From Diphasiastrum complanatum (lineage: Eukaryota > Streptophyta > Lycopodiopsida > Lycopodiales > Lycopodiaceae), in the NCBI GenBank assembly GCA_029204225.1, contig CM055113.1, forward strand, positions 8,830,364 through 8,894,363: a stretch of 64,000 bases of DNA, written 5' to 3'. Both the position numbers and the translations under genes were made by a program. Below are positions 28,201 to 40,800 of the stretch, one piece after another. Each line of letters begins with the position of its first letter. Positions within the stretch are counted from its first letter, which is position 1. Under the pieces are notes generated by a model. The model made no database searches. It saw only the letters and a list, made by a program, of their open reading frames with translations, and was not told the origin of the DNA.

Positions 28201-29307
28201 CTGTTTAGACAGACTGTACGTGCTGAGCAACTCTGGCCACTTTGCTACTAACATGTTTGTTAACATTCGAAGCCTGCTTTTGCAAAAATCCAAGTATATT
28301 TGAGAAAAACGAAGGCTCTAAGTATGTTGGACATGCCTTTCACCTGAATGGAAGTTTTACTTGCGTTAATGCGTACAATGGTCATAAATGTTTATAGATA
28401 GCTGGAAGTGGAAATAAAAAAGCTTTTGTAACAAGGTTTGGCATGGGTTAGAATTTATACTCAAGGTACATATGCTTACTGTTTTAGCTTGCAGCATTAA
28501 TCTAGAAGCTAAGGATATCATGCCCAGTATGTCCCAGTATGTGGAATGTTCCCAGAGAAGGCTGGAGGTGGCTATCGGCGCTTTTAAGTCATGTTGTTTA
28601 CAAGGGATAGGACATGGAACATAGGAGCAAAGGACATTATGAGTAGTACTTGGTATGTCCCGAGGGAAGAGAAGACTCCGTAGAAGAGTTCCCAATAGAA
28701 CTTCAAGATCTATCAAAACATCTTCCAGGTGCATGGATACTAGTCCCACGCCATAGAGTGTAGATGTATAAGGGTTTTCAATGTAATATGGTATTCAATG
28801 CTTCGTGTGATTGAAAAGTGTAACAGAGCAAACTTGGTTCTAATGCGACTATGTGTGTAATTTACTTAGTAATCCTAATACCTAATTTTTTATTGTTTTT
28901 TGAACTTTCTAGGGCTTTTTTTCCAAGACACCTAAAAACATGTACAAAGCATAGTTGCAGCGAATCGCGATTCGCTGCAACGAATCGTGAAAAAGAATCC
29001 AAAAAAAAAAAACCAGAAACCTGATTTTGGGCCTCCTCCTCGCGGACAGAACCGCGCCAGCAGTGGAGGAGGCAAATTTTTTTTCTGAGAGCTGTGGGCG
29101 TCCAATCTTCACAAGTGAATAGTTGGCAGGCATCTACTCGGCGATACGGAGGTGGTGTGCACGGTGTTGGGTGGGTCTGAGCTTCATGGAGAGCGAAACG
29201 ACCCGATATTATATATTATGATGGTCCTATTAACAACATTGTCGTGATTCAGTATTGTTCTTTGTGGTTTTAGTTCAGTAACTTCGGTTTTATGGTTTAT
29301 GATTTAT

Positions 29308-29376
<69 letters not shown>

Positions 29377-32300
29377 GGTTGTTTTGTCAAAAATTGTTTC
29401 ATTTAACGCTAAAGTTTAGAATGATTTAGCTAGGTTTTTGTTCAGCATGGTTTTAGTTCCGTTTGTTGTGAATCGTGATCAGAGAGAGAGATAGAGAGAG
29501 GGAGAATCAGAGAAAGGGAGAATCAGAGAAAGGGACATTCCTGCTATGTTCATTGGGAATGCCCCAATGTGTTCTTTTTTTTTTATATGGGATGCAGCTT
29601 TAGCGTAAAGTTGTAAACCTAGGAGTTAATACACCTAAAAGGGACCATCCTGCACCTGAAACAATCGGCAAACTACACAATCATATTCCCCTCGATCAGA
29701 GCTTTCATCTGATACCCATATTGCACAAAAAAATTTCAAAAAAAAAAAAAATCGATTCTACACGATTCTAGGAAAATCCCGAATCGCGAATCGGGATCGC
29801 GATTCAGAATCGCGCTGCAACTATGGTACAAAGACCCCCCCTCCTTTCCCCCCCCCAAAAAAAAAGGGAAAAAGAAAAAGATAAAATCAAACGTGAAGTC
29901 TTGGAACGACCTAAAATTCCATTTTCCTAGTATTTAAATTTTTTCATTGTTTTTGAACTTTCTAGGCATTTTCTTTTCTACGACACCTAAAAAAATCTAC
30001 AAAGAAAACCCAAAAAATGAAAAGAAAAAAACACAAACGTTCATTTTCGGAACGATGGATCTCTACGTTCCGAAATGCGATGCAACTATGTGTGGTTCAA
30101 AGGGTGGATAGAAAGCTTCTATCTGTGGTTCAAAGTGTCACATGTACTTTGAATCCCTTGCTTAATGTAAATTGTAAATTGTAATCATTAAATAATTGTA
30201 AATGGCTAAGTCATCGGCCTGTGGAGACAATTGTAAATTGCAATGTAAATATTGTTAGCGTGACTTATTCCGAGATGGCCAAGGGGGTATTGGGTCTCAT
30301 GAGAGTTTGCCGGACTGACCTCCTAAAAAGTAGGAAGGGGTGACCGGTCAACGTGACACGTGTCATATGCTCACTGAGACACTTGGTCCAGTGTATGAGT
30401 GACACTTGTCGGACGGTCAATGGATGGGTCAACAGGACATGTCATATGCTCATTGGGACACTTCGTCCAATGCAAGAGTGACACGTGTCAGACTATCCAC
30501 CTACTAGCTTGCCCATGTGTCAGGGTACTGCCAAGTGGCAAGTGTCAACTGTGCATGGAGTTTGCCATGTGTTGACGTTAAGATGTGTCAGGGCTAAGGG
30601 GTGCTTGAGGGGATACAGTGTGAGCCTTGCCAGGCATTCCCTATGGTATTCCTCTGCAACTATGGTTGGGAGGAGACTTGCAGCAGAGCTCTCATGTTTG
30701 CTTGTTGATCTATGTACATTTGCTTGAGATTAATAAAGTGACAAATTTGCTGGGTAATTTTGTGTATTTACTTAGGGTTTGTGAGCTTGTGTGTAACATT
30801 TGGTATCAGAGCAGTTGCTTTCGAGGCTTGTGTGGGATTTCGCATCTTCAGTTAGGGTTTGGTGCATTCTTCCAGCGCCCTACTGTAGGTGATCTGTTGG
30901 CAGATTTGGAGCCCATAAGATAGCCGATTGAAGCCCTATGGTGGATTGCTGATCTTCTGGCAGCCTTTGAGCATTTCCTACTATGTGGCTTGATTATTCT
31001 CTTCGCTTTTGTGAAAATCCAGCCCACATAGGATTTGTGAATTTGTTCGTAACTTCTTCCATACTCGGTATTTTTCAGATCTGTCAGTTGCAATAAGCTT
31101 CTTGGGGTAGGTCGTTGGCAGGGTAGGGCTTTTCGCCTTCTGATTCAGTGATCATCCATGGTTTTTTGTCAATTGTCAGTTTGAAACCCTAGCTTGCCGA
31201 TTTTTGGAGAAGAAGAGTTTATGTGTAGTAAGAACTTGGTTGTAGGAGGTCTACTCTATCCAGTTCTTCTAGGAATTCAGGGTAACCTATCTGTGTAGTG
31301 ATTTGAGGTGCTAAGAGCTTGCTTCTGCTTTTTTTCTGCTACCTATTCTTCTGCTATGGCATCCGCAAGCAACACCAGTCAAGATTCACAGAAATTAGAT
31401 GCTGTATGTTCCAAGGTGGATGCTATTGAAGCCACTCTTAAGCTGATTTTGGAGCAACTCAAGGTAAAGGGGCTAGTGTTCTTGAAAGAGTCAGTGGTAC
31501 AACTATGGAAGCAGAAAGGACATTGTCAATGGGTGATGAAGCTGAGTTGGGGTTTCGAAAGAGGAAGCTACCTACTATCAAGGATCTAAAACCTCCGAAG
31601 TTCACTGGAGCAGTATCTATGAGAACTACAAATGTCGTTGAGAATCGGTTGCAAAAGTGGGAGAAAGCATTCCAGATGTGTGGCATAGACGATGAAACTG
31701 AGATGATTGCTGAAGCCACATATCGTTTTCAAGAGTTAGCACAAAGGTGGTGGAGGAAGGTGGAAAAAGATGACCTAGTTCCAACCACATGGGAGGTGTT
31801 CTGGCATTTGTTTACGCAAAACTGCAGCCCAATGCCCAAAAGGTTCAGCGTCCTTCAATGCTGTCGCCTCAGGACCAAGAACGTGCAAAGAGGGAGAACC
31901 TCTGTTTTGGATGTTTGGGGCAGCATAGGTTGTCCACGGAACTTGATGTGAACCGCATATAATCTTCAGGTGGACCAGATGAACCAGGGTGTTACGAGCA
32001 CGTGACCAGTGCCGAACCCTAGAGAACACAGGAGGTCAGATACCACAGTCAGGGTCGTGTCCAGTGTACACGACCAACAGGGCAAGACAGTGTGAGTAGT
32101 GTGCCCCGGCACGGTCCATAGCCATGGCTGGCCTAACACAGCCTAGGGACCCTGTCAGCAGGATAGGGCCCCACGTTGGGTCCCGACGTGCAGTCGGCCA
32201 TGTCAGTGCCACGTGGCTGACACTTGGCAGTATGCATGCTACCAGAAACTCAGACATTTTACAAACCTTCCTCAGCAAATGGAAGAACATTCACGCTCTT

Positions 32301-35300
32301 AAACAGACCCCTGACCATTTGCAAGCTATTGAGGCCAGTCTTTCCACCGCCTTAGAAACTGTCTTTAAATCTTCTCATTCTCTACCCAAAAAATTTACAA
32401 AATCAATAAGCTGGTCAATATTATAATGCTGAAAATTGTGCAAACCTAAATGTTAAAGGATACACGAATGAATTGGCATACTCAAACATAATCATTTCAC
32501 CACTATTAAGTAGTTCACCATTGTTTACAAGGCAGTCATCGTATGCTTTGTCTAAAAACAGCCGGATTGACTAGTAGAGCTGAAGCAAACCATCCACAAG
32601 ACAAATGGATGTCAGAAGGAGCACAATCATATAGGCAGGGCTTTCCTAGGAGAATTCCTATCAGAAAATGAACTTGATAGAGCCTGGGAAGCCTGGGAGA
32701 AAACAGTAATGGACAAGTCCCTAATCCAATATATCTTGCAGTATCGAGAGGCAATTTTAAAGATTAAAAATATGGATGACTATCAGAAAGTTAGGGTATT
32801 TGGTGGGGTCGCCTCCTTGTATATAGAGACTCTTCATTCGAGTATTGGTCCATGCTTAGGACTCTATTCTAGGTGAATCTATGTATAGGGAACTTAGGGC
32901 TATGCATGGCTATGTGCCCAGGATGCTTTTGGCTCTATATATTGGGTCCAAACTCGCCCTACTCCTCATCATGGTTGTAGATTCATTGCCAGGCTCTCAC
33001 TCTATATTCATGCTTGTTGTTCCTTGGCTTGGGGGTGAGGCTTCTAGAGTTTGATTGGATGCTTCTACTTGGTTGGGTGGTTTCTTCATAGTGTGTTATC
33101 CATTGTGTTTGTGTTGCTTCTAGAAGTCCATCCAGGATGCTCGTAGTAAGTGTCGTCTCTTTTATATGATTGTTACTCCCACGGCTTTATATGCGGCAGA
33201 GACATGGTGTACAGGTCTCCCTTCTTCACATTGGGCCAGTCTCTCAGCTCGGTTGATTCGAGCGAAGCCTTCTGTTCCACATGAGAATCTTCTGGCCGAG
33301 TTTGCAGTTCCACCTATACAGATCGAGGCAGCTGTTCAGCTCATCACCTATATACAGAGGATACAAGTGTTACCAGAGATAGACAGGGGAGGGCGGTATC
33401 ATTGCCTATTCCGAGGGATGCCTACCACTCTACGCTCTCTCATAGCTTATGAGGACCCACGGTGTGTCGCTCTGATGGTACGCGAGATGTACGGAGAGAT
33501 GTATACGAGATACCCCAGCATTTTACCTCACAACCATTGATTACCTTATTCTTTACTAGGCGGAGATCACGTGATTTAGTGCTTGAGGTTGAGGATTATG
33601 ATTATGACGACGACGAGGATGATAGCCGCTCTCATGCTCATAGAGATCAGAGACAGTGTACCTCCCACCATCATGTTACTACTAGGATTACCAGACATCC
33701 TACACAGAGGCGTACCACTACTACTATTACACATGCACGTGCTCATGCTCACAGACGACGCCGGCAGGTTCCAGCGCTTTCCCATTCTGTGGCTCGCATT
33801 ACATCTTTTTACAGCATCAGCATAGCAGCCGCAGCACAGCCTTGACATCTTACCATAGATACATATGATTATCATGCGCACACTCTTGCATATATGTCTA
33901 TTTTAGTTTGCACTAGATGTTTCTCTTCCCAGCTACAACATTTGAGATATTCTCGTCACATTTTCACAGCATCTCCACTCTTAGGGATATCAGCTCTCAT
34001 GGTATTCTCAGTGTTGTCGACTACTTGATACATTCGGCATTTGCATTTCGCATCTGCCTGCTAGTTCTCATCAGTCAAAGTTGCAGCGAATCGCGATTCG
34101 CTGGGTTCGCGATTCGCGAATCGTGATTCGGAACCCAGAATCGTGAAATTTTTTTTTTTTTTTGGAAAAATAGCTTATGGCTGAAATTTTTTAGGGGAGC
34201 AATGGTCAAACCAGTGTTTTGCCTCCTAGAAGTGCAGTAGATAGGGCACAAACAGATCTTATTTTCAGTAGCTATTTGGTTGTTATTTGCTTTGGTTCTC
34301 AGCAAATGTTAATGCTACAGTTTGGGCTATCAACTTTATGGATGATGACTTTTGCAATCATTTCACTGGAGATGTGAGTGCAATGTGCATACAGTGGGGG
34401 GGCCGGGGCATAAATATTGGGCCCTTATTGGCGCGCATTTGGACCCCCATTTTTATCTTCAGGGGGGTGCAGGGGGGGCAGCGCCCCCCCTGCTACTGTC
34501 CCCAGGGGGTCCCAAGGGGGGCAGACGACAGCCACCTAGGCCCCCCCTGGCGGGGGGATTGGGGGGCCCCGAAGCAAAAAGCAAGGTACAATTGCTCTAC
34601 AGTTCTCTGTCTCTGTCCCACTGGAACCATCTGTGATCGTAACGAACAGGCTAGAGGTTAGTTTTGAATTTTTATCCTTGACAGAACCCAACGTGGATTA
34701 ATGTACCTGAACTGGACCATCTTGTACCCGAAACATTCGGCAAACTACATAGTAATAATGCTCTTAATTAGAGCTTTCATCTGATACCCATATTGCCCAA
34801 AAAAAAAACGATTCTGAACGATTTTGGGAAAATTCCGAATCGCGATTCGGACCGCGATTTTGAATTGCAGTGCAACTATGTCATCAGTATCTTTGTTGCT
34901 TCCTTTATCGAGCATATATCCATCATACTTGGCATGGTGAGCTGGGCGTGAAACCCGACTTAAATCGGACTCATTTCTTAGAGTTGGATACTGTTGGTTT
35001 TTCGATTCTACCTCTCTATCTGGACTTTGGTCTTTCTCACGGGCTCAGATTCCTTTCAGGTCAGCTTAGAGTTTCTTCACACCAGCTTGTTGTTGAGATG
35101 GGCCGTTTTCAAGGTATATCTATGGTGGTGAGGCTTTGCCAATTTTGTATTCTTGGTGAGATTGGGACCGAGCATCATATTATTTTCAGATGTCCCATAT
35201 ACTACGAGATTAGAGGGAGATTCTTCTGCCTCTTTAGAGATTCCTCAGTCACACTACACTCTCTCACGCTGTGTCGCCATGTCGCCCTCATGATTTGAGA

Positions 35301-35425
35301 GATGTTACTACTTCAGAGACCGTTTTTACGCTCCCATAGTTTCCATTATACACACTTGACATGTACTTCGTCTTATATGCCTTCTTGGCATCTAAAAGAT
35401 ATTAATAAAGGTTTCTTTTCTTTTG

Positions 35426-35461
<36 letters not shown>

Positions 35462-37819
35462 ACAAACCATGTTGAAGTAAACCATATCAAAACACATAAA
35501 CCGAATAAGATGCGTGTGTAAAACCATGACAACATATAATGTTGGGCTGCGTGGCACCGTATTGGAGTACAATGATGTCTAATTAACAATATGGAAATAG
35601 TACACTATACAGTTAAGCTTGGGAACTATTACAGCATATGGTGAGTATCTGTTACAGTTTGGTGAGGCACATGAGTTAGCCATTTATAATGGCTTACCTC
35701 ACTGGCCTAATTCTGGCAGCTATACTTGTCATCCTCATTGTGGCGGTCATAGTGTTGTTGATTACCTCATGGGGCCACCTTCATCCATTTCCCTCATTCA
35801 CAGTTTCTATATCTCGCCCACCACTCTCTCTGATCATTCGTTCCTTTCCTTCGCTATTGGCCACCTTCCATCACTACCACCTCCACCACAATCCACACTA
35901 CCCCGTGCACCCAAATACACTTTCCACCCCCTCTACATACCGCTCTACCAAGAATCCCTTGCCTCCTTACTTCACTCTTTCCCGCACAACAAGCCACTGG
36001 AGTCTCAGGCTGCCTTCCTCACCACTTCTCTTCATATCGCTGCAACTTTAATCTTTTCATCTAAACCTCACAAAAATAGACCAACCCATCCGCGATCACC
36101 TCGACCTTTCCATCCACCATGGTACGATGTGGAATGCCGCTCCCTCCACCACAGTGCCACACATGCTCGTTTACATGCCCCCCATCTCCTTCGCTCCTCA
36201 CGGCAAGTGTACAACCGCACACTTCGCCGTAAAAAACGTGCCTATGATGATTCCGAAGGACGCTGCCTTGTGAACCTCCTTTACAACTCCTCTTCTGGAG
36301 CCTTTTGGCGTGAATTTATCCCCCGTTCTCCACCCCCTCTCCTAGACGACCTACATGCCTGGACTGACTTTGCTACCCAACTTTACACTATATCCACTGA
36401 TACGCCCATTTCCATCTCCCCTCGACCTTTAGATTTCACCCTCTTCACCCCTGATTTGGTCCAGGCAGCAGTCAAAAAATTGAAAACCCATCGAACTAGA
36501 GACATTGAAAATCTTGAATCTGAACTACCGATTCATGCCTCAAACACTCTTGCCCTCACACTATCCACTCTCCTCAACCATGCTGTTGTTGAAGGCTTCC
36601 CATCTTCCTGGTGCACCAATATCATACATCCCATCCATAAAAATGGTGACCCCATGTTACCTGGTAATTATCGCACTATCATGATTGGGCATGTTCTCGC
36701 GAAGTTATATGGCACCATCCTTTAGTCTGCAGTTAGCTCAGAGGCAGAGTCCAGGAGATTGCATGCATTGGGTCAGGCAGGGTTCCGCGCTCATTACCCC
36801 ACTACTGATCATATCTTCACACTTCGAGCTCTCATTGAGGAAGCTAGGCACAGGAAGGAAAATGTTTACTGTTGTTTTGTGGACTTCAGGAAAGCCTTTG
36901 ACTCGATCTCACACTCTCTACTTATCCAGCGACTTCACGACCTGGGTTTCTTGACAAATATTATTCTAGCTGTCATGGCTCTCTATGAGAGGGTTTTTGT
37001 TGGACTCCCAGTTTTACCTCGATAGTTGTCTTCAGGACTATCACACAGTCTCTGCTTCACCTTGGGACAGTTCAGAGTCTCATTGCACCAGTTGGCTATC
37101 GAGACTGGCAGATTCCAGGGTACACCACGAGAGGAGAGATTGTGCCAGCTATGTTCTTGACATGAGGTAGAGTTCGAGGAGCACTTCATCTTCAGATGCC
37201 CCATATATACTATGCGATCAGAGGGAGATATCACTGCCTGTTTTGGAACATGCCTATTACACTCAGATCACTTATTGCATATGAGGATCCTCGCTGTGTT
37301 GCGCTCATGATACGTGAGATGGTCTTGGTGCGACATGATATGTACCAGTTAGTTCACCAGCCATGTTCTAGCTCTCAGGCTCAGATTACATCATTCTTCT
37401 CCAGGAGACGACCACGCCGAGACCCCAAGTCAGATGATGATGACGATGATACACGACCTCACAGATATCAGAGACAATGTGTCACTCATAGTCATGTGGC
37501 ATCCCGCACTACCCGCCCTATTATGAGAGCACACCGTTCTCATCCTCCTAGACGACGACGACGGCGATCCATACTACCTCCTGCTACAGCTCTTATCACA
37601 TCCTTTTTCAGCAGCAGTGCTAGATGATATGTTTCTACTCTTAGTAGCTATTTTTGCTCCCACTGATGGACAGTTTGTAGTTTACAGTTATATTGTTCAT
37701 CTTTTATGCATAGTTTTCTTTCTTGGAGACGTTTATATACGCTCCCAGGGTTACCACATACTTGACATGTACTCTTATTGGTCTTATATGCCTTTTGGCA
37801 TGGAAAAGACATTAATGAA

Positions 37820-37881
<62 letters not shown>

Positions 37882-40800
37882 GAAAATGCCAAAACAAAAC
37901 GGTTCGAACTGGTTTTTTAAATATAAAAAAAAAATGGGTTCGAACCGTTTTTTCTAAAAAAAAAAATTTAAGCTTTCTTTTTCCAGTTCGAACCCAAAAA
38001 ACGGTTCGAACCGGGCCGATTCGAACTGCGGTTCTTTGAACAAACCACTGTTCTCGACACAACATAGTTTGGTTGGCCCCTGAGTATGTGTGCCTGAGAG
38101 ATGTGGATGATATTGTCATAACAGAAGTATTCAGATTTCACAATATTCTGTAAGTTAGGGCTTGTGTAAACCAGAATTTCAAGATGTGTCATGGAAATTG
38201 ACAACTAAGTACCTAAAATATTTCTAAATCTGGACTCCTTTTGCAGTAATTTGGAGTTATTCATGTATTTAAAACAGTAAGACCGGGCTACTTGGAATTC
38301 GACTTTGACATCTAGTGAGTTGCTTATGGGAAATTGAAACTTCATTGTACCCTTGACACAAGTGGTGAGAAGCTGTCGTCAGCCTGTGAGAAAGGCTAGC
38401 ATCGACAGGAGCCTTCTAAATTACTGTACTTTCAAAGTATGCTAATTCAGTAAAGATTGCTTCTCATTGTGTGATTGATCCAAGTTTCAGTGTGATTGAG
38501 TTGTGTGACCTGAGTGCCAAGTAGCATCTCCATGGTCAATTTTCTGATAGTATGGCCACATTCACTTCCTATAACTGAATGATGCTGATCCTTGGGCTTT
38601 TAAGGGAAAGATGATGTCACATTGAAGAGAGTCAGCATCTTCCAATTTAGATCAAGTCCTAATAGGGCAGGCCTGTGTTAGGAGTTAGATATTGTTCAGA
38701 GTGAATCCTTGATGATGCTGTTGGAATCTGTGGTTCCTAGGAAAAAAGAAGTCCCACTGGGCAATCGACTGATGGGGTAGCTTATGTTTGGTAATCTGAT
38801 TTTACATGCAGACACATGCATGAATTGCATGTCTGTCTTGTGTCAATAATGCTTACATGCAAAATTTTAACGTGATGGATGGCTACTTCCAGTCAAGACA
38901 CAGCATGTCAGTGGTAATTGAATCATCGATTCACTTCCAGTGGGACTGTTTCATATGCTAAATGAAATGAAGAACTAGGAAATCATGCAATGCCACCAAA
39001 ACGCGAATATTATGTATCTGTATGATGCTAAATTCCACCAGTTTATTCTGATCATTCAGTCTTTTCACCTACAAACATTCATGTCGTAACAAGCAATTGT
39101 CCATTATGACCAAAAAGAGAATACTGAAGGTAGATTTGTAGGATCTATTACTCTTGATGAAGCTACTAAGCCTTGTGAAGGAGCTGCCAGTAAAAAGGTC
39201 TCAGCAGAAATCACAGTCCAGAAACCAAAGTGCAGCCATACTAAAAGGGGAGAGGGTGAGCCGGCACATACTCACAAGCTTTACATGAGTTGAGAGACAG
39301 CTTTCTCGTCTTTTCAAGTTGCAAGATGGAAGAAGTGAATTGATTGCCTACACTTTAACAGACCTGGCTTGTCTTGATCATTGTTGTTCCCAGGAAGACC
39401 GCAAGACGAGAAACCTATCTTATACTTGAAAAGCATTGAGAACAGATGAATGCTGCTATTTTGTATGGTTGAATTTTCTTCTGTAGCTGTCTGGTCGACA
39501 CTAGACCTTTCAAGAGCGCCATAATCAGAATTAGGATCTACTGAAGACTAAAAGCAGTTACAGCTGATTTTTGAAAGCATTTACTGGTGGACAATCCAGT
39601 CATATACTTTTACTTCTAGGAGAATTGGAGCCTAAACTCTCCTTAAAGCCGGCATAAACCTCTTATTTCTAACAGTATGATTTGAAGGATTACAGCCACT
39701 TTTAGATTGAAACAGTTCAGATAAAGTTTCTAACTGAGGACTTTGTTTAGACAAAGCAGTCATTGCCCTTTAGAATAGTATGTAGTTGTCATCTGTGATT
39801 CAGTGTAAAAACTTCCATTCTAATTGATCCCTATGGGGCAGGAGCCACTGGAAAGCTTGCCCCTGGGGTTGTCGCTGTGAATTTGTGTGTTTTAAGTTCA
39901 TAATAAAGACATCGTTTTTCAACAAATTTTGTTTATAAGTATGTGCCTGGATTACATCAACCACAAAACTTCAAGGTAAGGATAGAAGCTATCCAACTTC
40001 TGCAGACAAATTCACAGAAACATGTTGAGACATTCTTTTATCATTTGTATACTTTGTTGAGAGCAAGTTGCCTCAATTATTTTTGCTGCTGTCTTATGCC
40101 TTTTCTATATTCTAGTTGTCTTTATTTTTCCTGGCCGAGTTGAGCAGGCCTTCTGCCACATAATGCCGAAGTGCAAGTTTTGTTTTTGGACGGTTATTAT
40201 TGTTAATGAGTGGCTGCCACATATCACATGCATACTCGACCAGAATGTGCATGTGCTATGTTCTCTACTTGGAATATGCATGTGATATGTGGTAGCCACC
40301 ACTCATTAGATGCGCACATGAAAATTCTGCCATAATTGCAAGGCTTCAATCTTTCATTTGTGTTCACATGAAAGTCCTGGATGAATGTGTCAAGGCTGGA
40401 AAACACATGAAAATTGTGTTCACAAACTTCTGTCGTCTCGAAAATACAAAGAAAAAACGAGCACTTGGTATCACGGTTAAGGCAAGTGGGCTTGTGCGTC
40501 TTTGAGATTGTGGAGCACCGGCGGTATGGCTAAAGCAAATGGATTTTTGAGACTGTGGAGCACAGCGGTAAATTGCAGCCTGAGCCTGAGTACTTGCCTC
40601 TGGTATATGAGGCCAGGCTTACTGCTGCCTCAAAATTTCACGCTCTCACTAGACAGAGATGAGAGTTTAGGTGTGCAGGTAATCTGTGACAACCAGCTCA
40701 GGCTGGCATTTACGTCCATCCGTGTAGCACTTGGCATTACGCTTAAAGCAGATGGACCTTTGAGATTGTGGATCCAGTTGCATGACCATCTCCACAAGCA

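Noticed and set aside
33576-33881. Minus-strand 101-codon frame
   Set aside because: It is antisense to the acidic/basic tail of LINE fragment A.
34287-34661. Overlapping Gly/Pro-rich frames
   Set aside because: They fall in the G/C-rich block of a hAT-like element. Composition alone keeps them open.
40460-40780. GGTATCACGGTTAAGGCAAG and repeated GAGATTGTGG phrases suggesting a tRNA-derived SINE
   Set aside because: No convincing A and B boxes at the right spacing, and no tail or target duplication. It is only a short diverged local repeat.
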